From: an uncultured Christensenellaceae bacterium
Lineage (GTDB): Bacteria; Bacillota; Clostridia; Christensenellales; CAG-314
Assembly: GCA_910586625.1 (NCBI GenBank)
Contig: CAJUIZ010000001.1
Span: 186,001-250,000, forward strand
DNA length: 64,000 bases
Direction of reading: 5' to 3'
This document shows positions 43,360-52,277 of the stretch, one piece after another. Positions within the stretch are counted from its first letter, which is position 1; the number at the start of each line of letters is the position of its first letter. A program made the translations under genes and the position numbers. Below the pieces are notes generated by a model, which was given only the letters and a program-made list of their open reading frames with translations, was not told the DNA's origin and did no database searches.

Positions 43360-45228
43360 CTATTTTAACAAGCCGCCCAAACGCTCGTGACAAGTAAAGT
43401 AAATAACCTGTCCGCTCGCAGACAGTTCTTTTAACAGCTCCGTCGCGCGTCGGAAATTAGCTTCGTCGTAGTTAACAAACGCGTCGTCTACTATTACAAA
43501 CGGAACGTTTCCGTTGTACAGCAATTCCGACAGCGCAACTCGGAAGCACAGCAAAACTATTTCTCTCGTACCTCGCGAAAATTCGCTCATATTCTTGGTT
43601 TGTCCGTTTTCGCGTACTTTTACGTTGAATTCGCGGTCTATGACTATTTCGTAATCGTTGCACATAATTTGCCTAAGCAGCTGCTGACAACGCTCACACA
43701 ACCGCGGAAGATAGCCGGACGACAGATTGTCCTTGGCCTGCTCCAACAAGCGCGCAACCAAGCCCGCTGTTTCGTAACGTACGTTAGCCGCCGCTATTGC
43801 TTCGCGAACAGACGTTAAATTTTCTTGCGGGGTAATACAATCGAAGCATAAATGCTTGCGCTCTTCTTCAAGCCGTCCCTGTTCGGACGCCAATTCCGTT
43901 ATTTTGGAGCTTCCGATAGCTATTGCGTTTTCCAACGAATGTATTTCCCGTTCCAAGTCGGCAGTGTCCGCCGCAGGTTTAAGAGTAGACTTCAACGCCG
44001 CCAATTCGCGCGTGTCCCCCACATAGTCGCGGTAAAACTCGTCGAAACGTTTGACCGTATGCTTGTAATCGAAGTCGTTTGCGTAAAAGTACTTGGAGCA
44101 TATCGCATAATACTGCGATATATATGCGTCCCGCGCGCTCGCCGGCAAAGTCGTCGCTCCCCTACGCTTGTAAGCAACTATAATTCCCGCAACGCCCGCG
44201 ATTACAGCCGCAACGCCCGCAATTATACAAACGATTTGCGGAAGAACAATGCCGACTACAAGCGCGGCAAGTCCCAAAACCGCCAAGATTACGGAAATTA
44301 TCAAAACCCGTCTGTTGGGATAAATTTTGGGACGAATGTCGTCGCGTACGTTACGTATTTTTTCCGCCAAGTCGTCCAGTTCCGTCCTGTCCGCTTCGAT
44401 TTCCGACGGTATACGCGACAGCTTGCCCTGTAAATCGCGCACTTTCGCAGCCGTTGCCGCTTCCGCTTCCGTAAGCGCGACTTTTGCAAGCTTGCGGCGC
44501 AATTCGTCCAAACGATTGCCGTCTTCCGATTGACAAAGTTTAAGTTCGCGCTGTTCGACGGATATTTCCGACAAACGCCTTTCTATTGCGGAATTGCGCC
44601 TGTCGGCGTTTTGCGCAGCGCTCAGCTCCGTCTGCAATTCGCGCGCGCGGCATTCCAGCTTATAGATTTCGCCGCCGTTGCCGCGTTCCAGCCGTAAATT
44701 ACGGCGGTAATCGCGAATATTCTTTTGAACCTTGTCGTAATCTTCCGCGCCGTTTTCCACCAAATTTGCAAGACGCTGCTCCAAATTGTCGTTGGCCGAC
44801 AACTCGACGGACTCCTGCGGATAATACGCAGAACGGTCGAAGCTATCAACGGTGAGCCCCAACAGCGCTTCGCCTACCGTGGGCAACAAAACTACGGGCT
44901 TATTTGTTTTGGCGTTTACAACCGTCAACGTTTCCTGCTTGGCAGTGGAACCGAAAAAGCGTTCTATGCGGTAGGTTTCGCCGTTATGCTCCAACACTAT
45001 GCTTCCGCCGAACCTGCCCGAGTCTCCCCAAGGAGCAAATCGCTTCAATTCCGACATTCCGCCCACAGTCTTGGAGCTTAGTCCGTACAGCATTGCGCGT
45101 ATGAAGCTTGCCATTGTGGTTTTGCCGAAGCCGTTTGCGTTTTGTATTACGTTTACACCGTCGTTAAAGTCCAATCGAACGTTTTTAAGTTTGCCGAAGG
45201 ACTGCACGTTTAGGGAAATAATCTTCAT
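43360..45228 (-). CDS. YhaN-like SMC/SbcC-type ATPase with membrane hairpin
   Basis: 622 residues from M-K-I-I-S-L-N-V-Q; the longer frame to 45345 would start inside the upstream gene. Walker A is N-A-N-G-F-G-K-T-T near residue 36; signature F-S-R-G-T-R-E-I-V and Walker B V-I-V-D-D-A-F-V-N-Y-D-E are near the C-terminus. Between them is a short coiled coil whose apex has two TM segments (around L-I-I-S-V-I-L-A-V-L-G and I-A-G-V-A-A-V-I-A-G) instead of a zinc hook. It overlaps its nuclease partner by ATGA. The pair corresponds to YhaO-YhaN, SbcDC-like factors presumed to process DNA. Confidence 0.85.
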   Translation of the reverse strand: MKIISLNVQSFGKLKNVRLDFNDGVNVIQNANGFGKTTMASFIRAMLYGLSSKTVGGMSELKRFAPWGDSGRFGGSIVLEHNGETYRIERFFGSTAKQETLTVVNAKTNKPVVLLPTVGEALLGLTVDSFDRSAYYPQESVELSANDNLEQRLANLVENGAEDYDKVQKNIRDYRRNLRLERGNGGEIYKLECRARELQTELSAAQNADRRNSAIERRLSEISVEQRELKLCQSEDGNRLDELRRKLAKVALTEAEAATAAKVRDLQGKLSRIPSEIEADRTELDDLAEKIRNVRDDIRPKIYPNRRVLIISVILAVLGLAALVVGIVLPQIVCIIAGVAAVIAGVAGIIVAYKRRGATTLPASARDAYISQYYAICSKYFYANDFDYKHTVKRFDEFYRDYVGDTRELAALKSTLKPAADTADLEREIHSLENAIAIGSSKITELASEQGRLEEERKHLCFDCITPQENLTSVREAIAAANVRYETAGLVARLLEQAKDNLSSGYLPRLCERCQQLLRQIMCNDYEIVIDREFNVKVRENGQTKNMSEFSRGTREIVLLCFRVALSELLYNGNVPFVIVDDAFVNYDEANFRRATELLKELSASGQVIYFTCHERLGGLLK

Positions 45229-46262
45229 AACAGCTCCGCTCCGCGTAACGCGTCCAAACCGAACTTCAACGCGGCTTGACGCGCGTCTTCGTCCTTTATT
45301 TCCATCGTTAACTTTACAAATTCTCCGCGCAAAGACACTTCGCACGCCAGCTCGTCCAAATTGTACGGCAAGCTTGTTCTGTCTTCTATGCGCAAAGCGA
45401 AAAACCTGTCCGAAAGCGTTTGTTCGGCGATAAGCTTCAAATGAACGCCTTCCTTTGATTCGCCTACGAATACGACATTGAGATAATTTCGCGGAGACTG
45501 CGCCTTGACGGCGTCGGTTATCGTCTTGGCAAGAGCGACGTCATTATCCGCCGAGCTTACGTCCACCGCCAAGGTTACAACCGAGCGGAGAGCCTGCGGC
45601 ACAAACTTGATTTCGTCGGAGACCGTATCTATTACGATAAAGCCCGTTTGCTGCGTTTCGTCAAAGCCGCGCGCTTCCAACACGCCCGAATAGCACGCTT
45701 TGACGTTTCCGAAACGATACTGCTCGAAAGCGTGCCTGTGTCCCAATGCTATGTATTTTGCGCCGCTTTTAGCTAACGCCTTTTTGTCGATAAGTCCGTA
45801 TGCGCAGTCGTCCACGTCGCCGTGCAGCGCAACCACATTATATCGGGACGCATCGAGAGACAGCTCGGCGTAGCGTTCTACGTCGTTTACGCCCAATTCT
45901 CTGCCGCATATAGTTACGTTCTCAACGTTATAGTACGTCCACTCGTCGCCGAACAGATTAACCTGCGGACAAACGCTTTTCAGCTTGGCGTAGGGCGTAG
46001 CGTCGCCGTGATTGCCGCGTAAAACGTACCAGTCGGCAGAACTCGAACGAATAATCTCCGCAACGGCGTTTACCGTCTGCGGAGTAGTAAATTTATCGTC
46101 GAACAAGTCGCCGGCAACTATAACCGCCGTAACGGCGTTATTAACAGCGTATTCCGCAAGATCAGACAGCGCTTGCAGCAATTCGTAACGGCGCTTGACG
46201 GGGTCCTTAACCCGCGACAATGGCGAATCGAGATGAATATCCGCGGTATGAATTATTTTCAT
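45225..46262 (-). CDS. YhaO/SbcD-like DNA repair metallophosphoesterase
   Basis: 345 residues. H-T-A-D-I-H-L-D at the start, V-A-G-D-L-F-D, V-L-R-G-N-H-G-D, L-H-G-D-V-D and G-H-R-H are the Mre11/SbcD metal-site motifs, with a His or Asp at each expected position. The C-terminal 100 residues would be the capping domain. First gene of a two-gene operon with the YhaN-like ATPase. Confidence 0.88.
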   Translation of the reverse strand: MKIIHTADIHLDSPLSRVKDPVKRRYELLQALSDLAEYAVNNAVTAVIVAGDLFDDKFTTPQTVNAVAEIIRSSSADWYVLRGNHGDATPYAKLKSVCPQVNLFGDEWTYYNVENVTICGRELGVNDVERYAELSLDASRYNVVALHGDVDDCAYGLIDKKALAKSGAKYIALGHRHAFEQYRFGNVKACYSGVLEARGFDETQQTGFIVIDTVSDEIKFVPQALRSVVTLAVDVSSADNDVALAKTITDAVKAQSPRNYLNVVFVGESKEGVHLKLIAEQTLSDRFFALRIEDRTSLPYNLDELACEVSLRGEFVKLTMEIKDEDARQAALKFGLDALRGAELL

Positions 46263-46375
46263 TTATTGCTTCCTTTTGTGAACAGTAATGCGCAGCTTGC
46301 CGCCCGCCATAACGTTATGCGACAGAACGCTTTCTGCCGCACAATATTTCAGTATAAAACGCCTGTATACCAAAC

Positions 46376-46393
46376 GGTACTCCCGACGGGAAT
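46376..46393 (-). repeat. Duplicate of the tRNA-Arg 3' end, distal copy
   Basis: GGTACTCCCGACGGGAAT on the plus strand equals the 3'-terminal 18 bases of the tRNA gene at 46738-46755 (all but the last A of CCA). Confidence 0.8.
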
Positions 46394-46530
46394 ACTACGC
46401 TCAATATTTTCCGCGTGCAAATAGCTGTAGATTAAATGCTCTGCGGCGTTCGCAATCTGCAGCAGCTCAGCGGAGCGAACCCGTCATAGGCAATCGGTTT
46501 ATCCGTATCCAATCGAAATAATAAAAATTA

Positions 46531-46549
46531 TGGTACTCCCGACGGGAAT
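46531..46549 (-). repeat. Duplicate of the tRNA-Arg 3' end, proximal copy
   Basis: TGGTACTCCCGACGGGAAT equals the plus-strand sequence at 46737-46755, i.e. the CCA end, acceptor strand and part of the T arm. Confidence 0.85.
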
Positions 46550-46736
46550 ACTGCGCTCAATGTCCGCTTGACAAATATTTAACCGTTTAGCAGCTGTTGT
46601 AAATTCGTCGGCTTTATTCGCTTTAACGCTCCGTGGCGGTCGCAATCTGCGATTGCTCGGCTGAGCGAACCCGTTATGGGTTCTCTTTCGGCTCTGTTTT
46701 ATTTACCTGTAACCGAATCGAAATATTTGACGTTTA

Positions 46737-46811
46737 TGGTACTCCCGACGGGAATCGAACCCATAACTGTCCCTTAGGAGGGGACTGTTATATCCATTTA
46801 ACTACGGAAGC
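46737..46811 (-). tRNA. tRNA-Arg (anticodon CCU)
   Basis: 75 bases including an encoded CCA. On the minus strand: acceptor GCTTCCG with CGGGAGT, a D arm with AGTTAAATGG, anticodon stem GTCCC/GGGAC around loop CTCCTAA (anticodon CCT at loop positions 3-5), and T arm with GGGTTCGATTCCC. It reads AGG codons. Its 3' end is repeated twice downstream, as expected at a site used by integrating elements. Confidence 0.93.
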
Positions 46812-46857
46812 ATAGGATATTTATATTATACTATTTATCTGCGCTGTTGTCAAAAGT

Positions 46858-47661
46858 TTATTTGCCCGCAGCCGTCAAACGATATACCGAAGGCGTAACG
46901 CCGGTTAGCCTCTTGAATTGACGATTGAAATACGACACGTTGGAAAAGCCCGTTTCGGAAGCAATTTCGGAAATGTCTTTGCCGTTAGCCTTCAAAAGCC
47001 CGCACGCAAGCTTTATTCGGTAGCGGTTGACATATTCCACCAACGGAAGTCCCGTAAACCGCTTAAAAAGTTTCATCGTATAAAATTCGTCGTATCCTAT
47101 AGTTCGTGCCGCATTGGATACGCTAATCGTCTTGTCGTACTCCGAACGAATAACGTCAAGAATTGTTTTTACGGCATAACGCTGCTTTTCTTCCGTCACG
47201 TTAAACTCCGCCGTTACAAACCGTTTGTCGTACAACAGCGCAAACGTTTCGTACAGCGCTTTCGCCTTTGTTTGCTCATCGGAGTCTCGGAATAGCTTGC
47301 CGGCAAATCCGTCAAAAGCTTCGTGCCATTCCGTTGCCGCCGAAACGGCGCAAGGAACGTTTTTTTTGTTGATAAAATGCAGAAAATCTCCGATGTCGTA
47401 CTCGCCGCCGTTGCCTGCAAGCGAACGCGCGTTGAAAACGAACAAGTCCGCCGCAAACGGATTGCCGTCGGAATGAAAGGAATACAATACAAACGGGCGC
47501 AACACAAAGTAATCTCCGTCGCGCGCCGAATGCTTGTCGCCGTCGATAATAATCTGTCCGTTTCCGCATCTCACGCGAACGATTGCGCAGTCTTCGCGCC
47601 ACTCGGTAAGAGACAGCGCGTCCGAAACGGTGTTTCCCGATTGTTCGTAACGATAGTTCAT
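46858..47661 (-). CDS. AraC-family transcriptional regulator
   Basis: 267 residues from M-N-Y-R-Y-E-Q-S. The N-terminal two thirds form a cupin-like sensing domain (I-I-I-D-G-D-K-H-S-A-R-D-G-D-Y-F-V). The C-terminal 100 residues carry two helix-turn-helix motifs (I-S-V-S-N-A-A-R-T-I-G-Y and I-S-E-I-A-S-E-T-G-F-S-N-V-S-Y-F-N-R-Q-F-K-R). A GTG five codons upstream lies inside the -10 hexamer and cannot be the start. The promoter at 47668-47696 predicts a leaderless mRNA. Targets unknown; sugar metabolism is common for this family. Confidence 0.88.
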   Translation of the reverse strand: MNYRYEQSGNTVSDALSLTEWREDCAIVRVRCGNGQIIIDGDKHSARDGDYFVLRPFVLYSFHSDGNPFAADLFVFNARSLAGNGGEYDIGDFLHFINKKNVPCAVSAATEWHEAFDGFAGKLFRDSDEQTKAKALYETFALLYDKRFVTAEFNVTEEKQRYAVKTILDVIRSEYDKTISVSNAARTIGYDEFYTMKLFKRFTGLPLVEYVNRYRIKLACGLLKANGKDISEIASETGFSNVSYFNRQFKRLTGVTPSVYRLTAAGK

Positions 47662-47667
47662 ACAATA

Positions 47668-47696
47668 ATTATACACTACGCAATAACAAATGTAAA
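47668..47696 (-). promoter_or_regulatory. Promoter giving a leaderless araC-type mRNA
   Basis: Minus strand: TTTACA (47696-47691), 17 bases, TATAAT (47673-47668), then six bases (TATTGT) and the ATG. Confidence 0.75.
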
Positions 47697-47806
47697 CTTA
47701 TAATTTGCATGCCGTATAAACTACAAGTCCAAAATATCCGCGCCGATACACAGTGTAAAAAAGCGTTTTATAGACGCAACTCATTTTTAACAGTGAACTC
47801 TTGCAG

Positions 47807-47835
47807 TTGACTAACGGATACAAATGTGATAAACT
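47807..47835 (+). promoter_or_regulatory. Promoter of the DHH-DHH-surE operon
   Basis: TTGACT (47807-47812), 17 bases, TAAACT (47830-47835); AAAGGCGG precedes the ATG at 47874. Confidence 0.65.
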
Positions 47836-47873
47836 ATATAGTCCCTAAACCAAATTACAAAAGGCGGCAAATA

Positions 47874-48806
47874 ATGTACACACAAGCGTTAGAACTAATA
47901 AAAAAATACGATACGATAATTATTCACCGTCATGCAAGCCCCGACGGCGACGCTATCGGCAGTCAAGTAGGCTTGCAACAAATAATATTAAATAATTTCC
48001 CCGACAAAAACGTTTACATTGTGGGCGACGACGCGGGCAGGTACCGCTTTATGGAAGGCTGGACGCCGAACGAAATACCGAACGAAGCTTATAACGGCGC
48101 GCTTGCGATAGTACTGGACACATCCGTTGCAAAAATGGTTTCAGACGGACGTTTTACTGCCGCAGACGCGACGCTGCGCTTCGACCACCATATTTTTTGC
48201 GAAAAGTTTACTGATACGGAAATAATAGACACGTCCTTTGAAAGCTGCTGCGGACTTGTGGCAGATTTCGCGTTGAACGTCGGACTGAAACTTAATACGT
48301 TGGCGGCAAAATCGTTGTTTTGCGGAATGGTCACCGACAGCGGACGGTTTCGATACGACTCGACCAACGCGCGCACCTTCCGTATAGCCGCCGAACTTGT
48401 AGGCTTCGGCTTCGATACAAACAAAATGTACGCCGACCTGTACGCAGACGATTTCGATATGATAAAACTGCGCGCAAGTTACGTACTTAAAATACGCTTT
48501 TCCGCCGGCAACGTTGCCTACATAATTACCACTAACGACGAATTGAAAAAATCCGGCGCAGACGAATTTACCGTGTCGCGCGGCATGGTAGGCGTAATGT
48601 CGGAAATAAAGGGAGTAGACACTTGGGTTAACTTTACCGAAACGGATAACGGCGTTTTGTGCGAACTGCGTTCGAAGAAATACAACATTAACCCTGTCGC
48701 CGTTAAATACGGCGGCGGCGGCCACGCAAAAGCCAGCGGAGCTACCGTTCCGAACCTTGAAACGGCAATGAAAATGCTTGCGGACTTGGACAAACTGCAA
48801 GCGTAA
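47874..48806 (+). CDS. DHH-family phosphoesterase (NrnA-like), first copy
   Basis: 310 residues from M-Y-T-Q-A-L; a longer frame from 47826 overlaps the -10 element. Motifs: H-R-H-A-S-P-D-G-D-A-I-G-S, V-L-D-T-S, R-F-D-H-H, and the DHHA1 loop Y-G-G-G-G-H-A-K-A-S-G-A. NrnA-type proteins remove nanoRNAs and dephosphorylate pAp, or split linear cyclic-dinucleotide products. A paralogue follows at 37 bp. Two full copies side by side suggest divided substrates. Confidence 0.9.
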   Translation: MYTQALELIKKYDTIIIHRHASPDGDAIGSQVGLQQIILNNFPDKNVYIVGDDAGRYRFMEGWTPNEIPNEAYNGALAIVLDTSVAKMVSDGRFTAADATLRFDHHIFCEKFTDTEIIDTSFESCCGLVADFALNVGLKLNTLAAKSLFCGMVTDSGRFRYDSTNARTFRIAAELVGFGFDTNKMYADLYADDFDMIKLRASYVLKIRFSAGNVAYIITTNDELKKSGADEFTVSRGMVGVMSEIKGVDTWVNFTETDNGVLCELRSKKYNINPVAVKYGGGGHAKASGATVPNLETAMKMLADLDKLQA

Positions 48807-48843
48807 AATTTGGAATAAACTATATATAAATACGGAGATGGAT

Positions 48844-49830
48844 ATGACCGAACAAATTACTACAATGAGAGCGGTATTCGACAAAATCAAACAATACGAC
48901 CGCATAATAATCACGCGCCATATGCGCCCCGACGGCGACGCTATCGGCTCGACCAAGGGTCTTGCGCGTATGCTGCGCCTTACGTTTCCCAATAAGGAAA
49001 TACACCTGCAAACAAACGACGGCAGCGACTACTTGGCGTTTCTCGGCAAGGACGACGAACATATCGACCCCGAGTTGTACAGCGACGCGCTGCTTATTGT
49101 TATCGACACCGCTACGGAAGACAGAATGTCCAACAGCCATTATCGCCTTGCCAAGGAAATAATAAAAATCGATCACCACATCGACATAAAGCCCTACGGC
49201 GACCTGTGCTGGATAGAAGACTGGCGTTCGTCGGCAAGCGAGATGATAGCTTACTTCTATTATACTTTCCGCGAAGAATTGACGCTTGACAAGCTTGCCG
49301 CGACATATATTTACACGGGAATGGTAACGGACAGCGGACGCTTCCGCTACGAAACCACAAACGGAGATACGATGCGTCTTGCGGGAATGCTGCTCGACTT
49401 CGGCATAGATACCGAAACGTTATTTTCAAACCTTTATTTGGAAGACTTCGGCTATCTCAAGTTTCAATCCTACGTATTCGACAAAATGAAAGTGACGGAT
49501 AACGGCGTTGTATACCTGTACGTAGACAAGGCAATGCAGGAACAATTCGAGCTGACGTCCGAACAGGCTTGCGAAGCCATTTCCTTCCTAAAAGGAATCA
49601 AGGGTTGTCTGGTGCAATTGGCGTTTATAGATATGCCCGACGGCTCCATTCGAGTACGCCTGCGCAGCCGTTTTATGACAATTAACAAACTTGCGGAAAA
49701 ATACGGCGGCGGCGGTCACGCCTGCACCTGCGGAGCCACGTTGCACGCAGCCGAAGAAATTGCGCCCGTAGTTGCCGACGCAGACGAAATGATTGCCGAA
49801 TACAAAGCAAACAATAAGGGTTGGCTATGA
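48844..49830 (+). CDS. DHH-family phosphoesterase (NrnA-like), second copy
   Basis: 328 residues. The ATG at 48844 is chosen because GGAG lies six bases before it; an ATG at 48838 touches the ribosome site. Motifs: T-R-H-M-R-P-D-G-D-A-I-G-S, V-I-D-T-A, K-I-D-H-H, G-M-V-T-D-S-G-R-F-R-Y and Y-G-G-G-G-H-A-C-T-C-G-A. The Cys pair in the DHHA1 loop replaces K-A-S of the upstream copy. It overlaps surE by ATGA, so translation is coupled to a nucleotidase. Confidence 0.9.
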   Translation: MTEQITTMRAVFDKIKQYDRIIITRHMRPDGDAIGSTKGLARMLRLTFPNKEIHLQTNDGSDYLAFLGKDDEHIDPELYSDALLIVIDTATEDRMSNSHYRLAKEIIKIDHHIDIKPYGDLCWIEDWRSSASEMIAYFYYTFREELTLDKLAATYIYTGMVTDSGRFRYETTNGDTMRLAGMLLDFGIDTETLFSNLYLEDFGYLKFQSYVFDKMKVTDNGVVYLYVDKAMQEQFELTSEQACEAISFLKGIKGCLVQLAFIDMPDGSIRVRLRSRFMTINKLAEKYGGGGHACTCGATLHAAEEIAPVVADADEMIAEYKANNKGWL

Positions 49831-50552
49831 AAATACTTGTTACAAACGACGACGGAATACAGGCGGAAGGCATTCGGCTACTTGCCGAATGGGCTAAAAA
49901 ATTGGGAGACGTAACCGTATGCGCCCCCAAAACGCAGCAAAGCGCAAAAAGCCACGCCATCACGGTGCATAATCCCATAGAAATACGGGAAGTGCGCTTG
50001 ATGGACGGCGTAGAAGCGTACGCCGTGGACTCTACCCCTGTAGATTGCGTAAGATATGCAACATTGGGGCTCAACCGTAAATACGATTTGATTCTTTCCG
50101 GAGTTAACAACGGTTTTAACATAGGCGAAGACATATTATACAGCGGAACGGTTGCGGCAATTTTCGAAGCTGCGCTGCGCGATACCTGCGGAATCGCATT
50201 TTCCACCGAATGGGAAAACTTCGAGCCTGCGAGAGCTCACATAGACGAAGTATACGAGTATTTTATGCATAACGAATTGTTCGCGTACAACAAAATATAC
50301 AACGTCAACTTTCCTTCGGCAAAATACAAAGGAATTCAACTGTGCCGTCAAGGCGGAGCATATTTTACCGACGAATTCGTAAAAACGGCGGATGGACTGT
50401 TCGACCAGCAGGGATACTCCGTTTACGAATACGGAACAAACTTGGAGTTGGACACCGACGCCACAATGAACGGATACGTCAGCATAATGCCGCTGTCCGT
50501 TAAGCGCGACGACGCGCAAGCGTTTGAAAAGCTGAAAAGATTGAACAAGTAA
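49827..50552 (+). CDS. surE: 5'-nucleotidase SurE
   Basis: 241 residues from the ATG overlapping the upstream stop; a TTG two codons earlier is less likely. I-L-V-T-N-D-D-G-I at residues 4-12 is the metal-binding start of SurE, followed by A-P-K-T-Q-Q-S-A, D-S-T-P-V-D-C-V and L-S-G-V-N-N-G-F-N-I-G. SurE removes phosphate from nucleoside 5'- and 3'-monophosphates and short polyphosphates. With two nanoRNase-type DHH proteins upstream the operon looks devoted to finishing short nucleotides. Confidence 0.93.
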   Translation: MKILVTNDDGIQAEGIRLLAEWAKKLGDVTVCAPKTQQSAKSHAITVHNPIEIREVRLMDGVEAYAVDSTPVDCVRYATLGLNRKYDLILSGVNNGFNIGEDILYSGTVAAIFEAALRDTCGIAFSTEWENFEPARAHIDEVYEYFMHNELFAYNKIYNVNFPSAKYKGIQLCRQGGAYFTDEFVKTADGLFDQQGYSVYEYGTNLELDTDATMNGYVSIMPLSVKRDDAQAFEKLKRLNK

Positions 50553-50636
50553 AAAGCGTGCGACTTGTAAACTCTCAGCTTCGATCGAAATGACAAGGCA
50601 GAATTGGCGAAAAAATATTTACATTATTATAACCCA

Positions 50637-50667
50637 AAAAAAGAAGGGCAGTAGACTCTTCTTTTTT
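50637..50667. terminator. Bidirectional terminator
   Basis: AAAAAAGAAG (50637-50646) and CTTCTTTTTT (50658-50667), between surE and the converging lipoprotein gene. A partial TCGATCGAAATGACA repeat lies just upstream at about 50580. Confidence 0.6.
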
Positions 50668-50690
50668 ATATCTAAATTCACTTTGTTTAA

Positions 50691-52172
50691 TCAGCAATAA
50701 ACCTCCACTACCGTAGCGCGAATTTGCTTGGTAGTTTTTACCGTGATTTCGGTTACGGGAGAATTAAACGTCAATATCAACTGCTTGCCGGAAAGCGTAG
50801 CCGTCGCTCCGCTGACTGTGACTTGACCGGCATCGGTTAATTTGTCGTTCGTAAAGGTAATAACGATTTTCGTCATTGCAGAGCCGTACTTGATTGTAAA
50901 GGAAGAATTTGCATAATACCGCATTTCTTTCCATACCGCAATTGCCTGACCGCTTTGATCTAAACCGGGATTAAGTGGGTCGGTATCACAGCCATTACTT
51001 ATCTCAATACCGTTGCCTTTGTATACGTTAGTATTGCCTTCGCGCGTTAACGCCGATCTCAGCTCCGCTTCGGAAGAAACCGTAAGCGTAGCAGCCAATT
51101 CTCCGCCCGTTGTGCTGCCGCCTTGATTACCTTGGTTGCCGGAATCGCCGCCGGTATTGCCCGTATTGCCGCTGTCGCCGCCGATTGTTGTACCTGCGGG
51201 AATAAGGCGGGTTACATATTCGTCCGTATCGTATTGAGCAGAGTATCGTTCGTCGTCAACGGCTCCGATAGTGTCGTAATCATTGTACGTACCCAAGCTG
51301 TAACTCTTATTCTCAAATTGTCCGATTAGTATCTTGGCGGCATTGGTCGTCCAAACTGTCGCGCTTGCCGCGTCGTCCACCAATTTAACATTGACTTTCT
51401 TTTTTTCAGTATTATTGTATAACGAAAGATATTGAGACGAACCGCCGCTCTTGGTAACCTTCAAATAAAAGCCGCCGTTTGCCGATTCTGCCGTAACGAT
51501 TCCTGCGGACGCTTTATCCGCCGTCGTGATAAGAAACGTTTCCGTGCCTGTTTTCTGCTCGCCGGTAACATATAAGGTCTTGGCTTGCTTTCCCTGATAC
51601 ATAACCAACAGATAGTTCGTTCCCGCAGTCGGAACGGATACGCTTGCTTCCTTTATTTGTTCCAGCGGGGTTTTGGTTGTTCCAGTGTTACCACCTGTGT
51701 TACCGCCTTGATTTCCGCCTGTTCCCTTTGCCGCAACCTTACAGGAGAATTCCACTGAATATGGTTGATTGTCGGCGTCTTGATAAGGATTGTTTTTGGC
51801 GTCCACAAGTGTTGCAACCAATACGTAAGTTACGTCCGAGTCTGCTTGCGCGGGAACTGTTACGGGGTAGCCGTCCGCAGTTTTGTCGCCGATTGTTACT
51901 TGGCCGTTGCCGCCCACAACCGTCCAAGAAACGTTTGCAACGTATTCCTTGTCATTTTCGTCCAAACACTTGACGGTTGACGGCAGTGTAAAGCCTGTGT
52001 TGGTTACATATGTTTGAGCCTTGGTTTGTCCGCAAATTTCCGTTTTGTCGCGAAGGTCGTCGCGCATTGTTTCCAAAAAATAAGCGTCTATCTTTGCGCA
52101 CGCGGACAGCGCCGCGCAGCAAGCCGTGATTACAAGAATCAGCACTACAGCAAGAGCAAGCTTCCTTTTCAT
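50691..52172 (-). CDS. Lipoprotein with N-terminal Ig-like domain and Gly/Asn linkers
   Basis: 493 residues. Lipobox L-S-A-C at about residue 25. Residues 30-150 are a bacterial Ig-like domain (V-S-W-T-V-V-G-G, D-G-Y-P-V-T-V-P, T-Y-V-L-V-A-T-L-V-D-A, Y-S-V-E-F) that closely parallels the N-terminus of the lipoprotein at 52719. Two low-complexity G/N/T linkers (N-Q-G-G-N-T-G-G-N-T-G; G-N-T-G-N-T-G-G-D-S-G) separate it from a middle beta-rich domain (about 165-335) and a C-terminal one (about 360-493). No catalytic motif. It has its own promoter (52249-52277). Confidence 0.75.
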   Translation of the reverse strand: MKRKLALAVVLILVITACCAALSACAKIDAYFLETMRDDLRDKTEICGQTKAQTYVTNTGFTLPSTVKCLDENDKEYVANVSWTVVGGNGQVTIGDKTADGYPVTVPAQADSDVTYVLVATLVDAKNNPYQDADNQPYSVEFSCKVAAKGTGGNQGGNTGGNTGTTKTPLEQIKEASVSVPTAGTNYLLVMYQGKQAKTLYVTGEQKTGTETFLITTADKASAGIVTAESANGGFYLKVTKSGGSSQYLSLYNNTEKKKVNVKLVDDAASATVWTTNAAKILIGQFENKSYSLGTYNDYDTIGAVDDERYSAQYDTDEYVTRLIPAGTTIGGDSGNTGNTGGDSGNQGNQGGSTTGGELAATLTVSSEAELRSALTREGNTNVYKGNGIEISNGCDTDPLNPGLDQSGQAIAVWKEMRYYANSSFTIKYGSAMTKIVITFTNDKLTDAGQVTVSGATATLSGKQLILTFNSPVTEITVKTTKQIRATVVEVYC

Positions 52173-52248
52173 ACCACAAACCCCTTATATATATTAAATA
52201 GCGAAAAACAACACGACGCAATTGCATACCTGTCGTTCTTACCAATAT

Positions 52249-52277
52249 ATTATAACACCTTAATGCGCCGATTTCAA
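52249..52277 (-). promoter_or_regulatory. Promoter of the 50691-52172 lipoprotein
   Basis: Minus strand: TTGAAA (52277-52272), 17 bases, TATAAT (52254-52249). Confidence 0.7.

Larger units (their letters stand above)
46263..46736. other. Tandem tRNA-end repeat region downstream of tRNA-Arg
   Basis: About 475 bp without a gene. It contains two direct copies of the 18-19 bp tRNA-Arg 3' end, each extended by ATACT(A/G)CGCTCAAT, and two copies of a second element, T(T/G)CGCAATCTGC...GAGCGAACCCGT(C/T)AT. Together with the true tRNA they form three unequal units, about 156 and 206 bp apart. Confidence 0.7.

Noticed and set aside
46263..46736. CRISPR-like array
   Set aside because: Only two or three unequal repeats, one of them the tRNA 3' end; spacers and repeat lengths are irregular and no cas gene is present.
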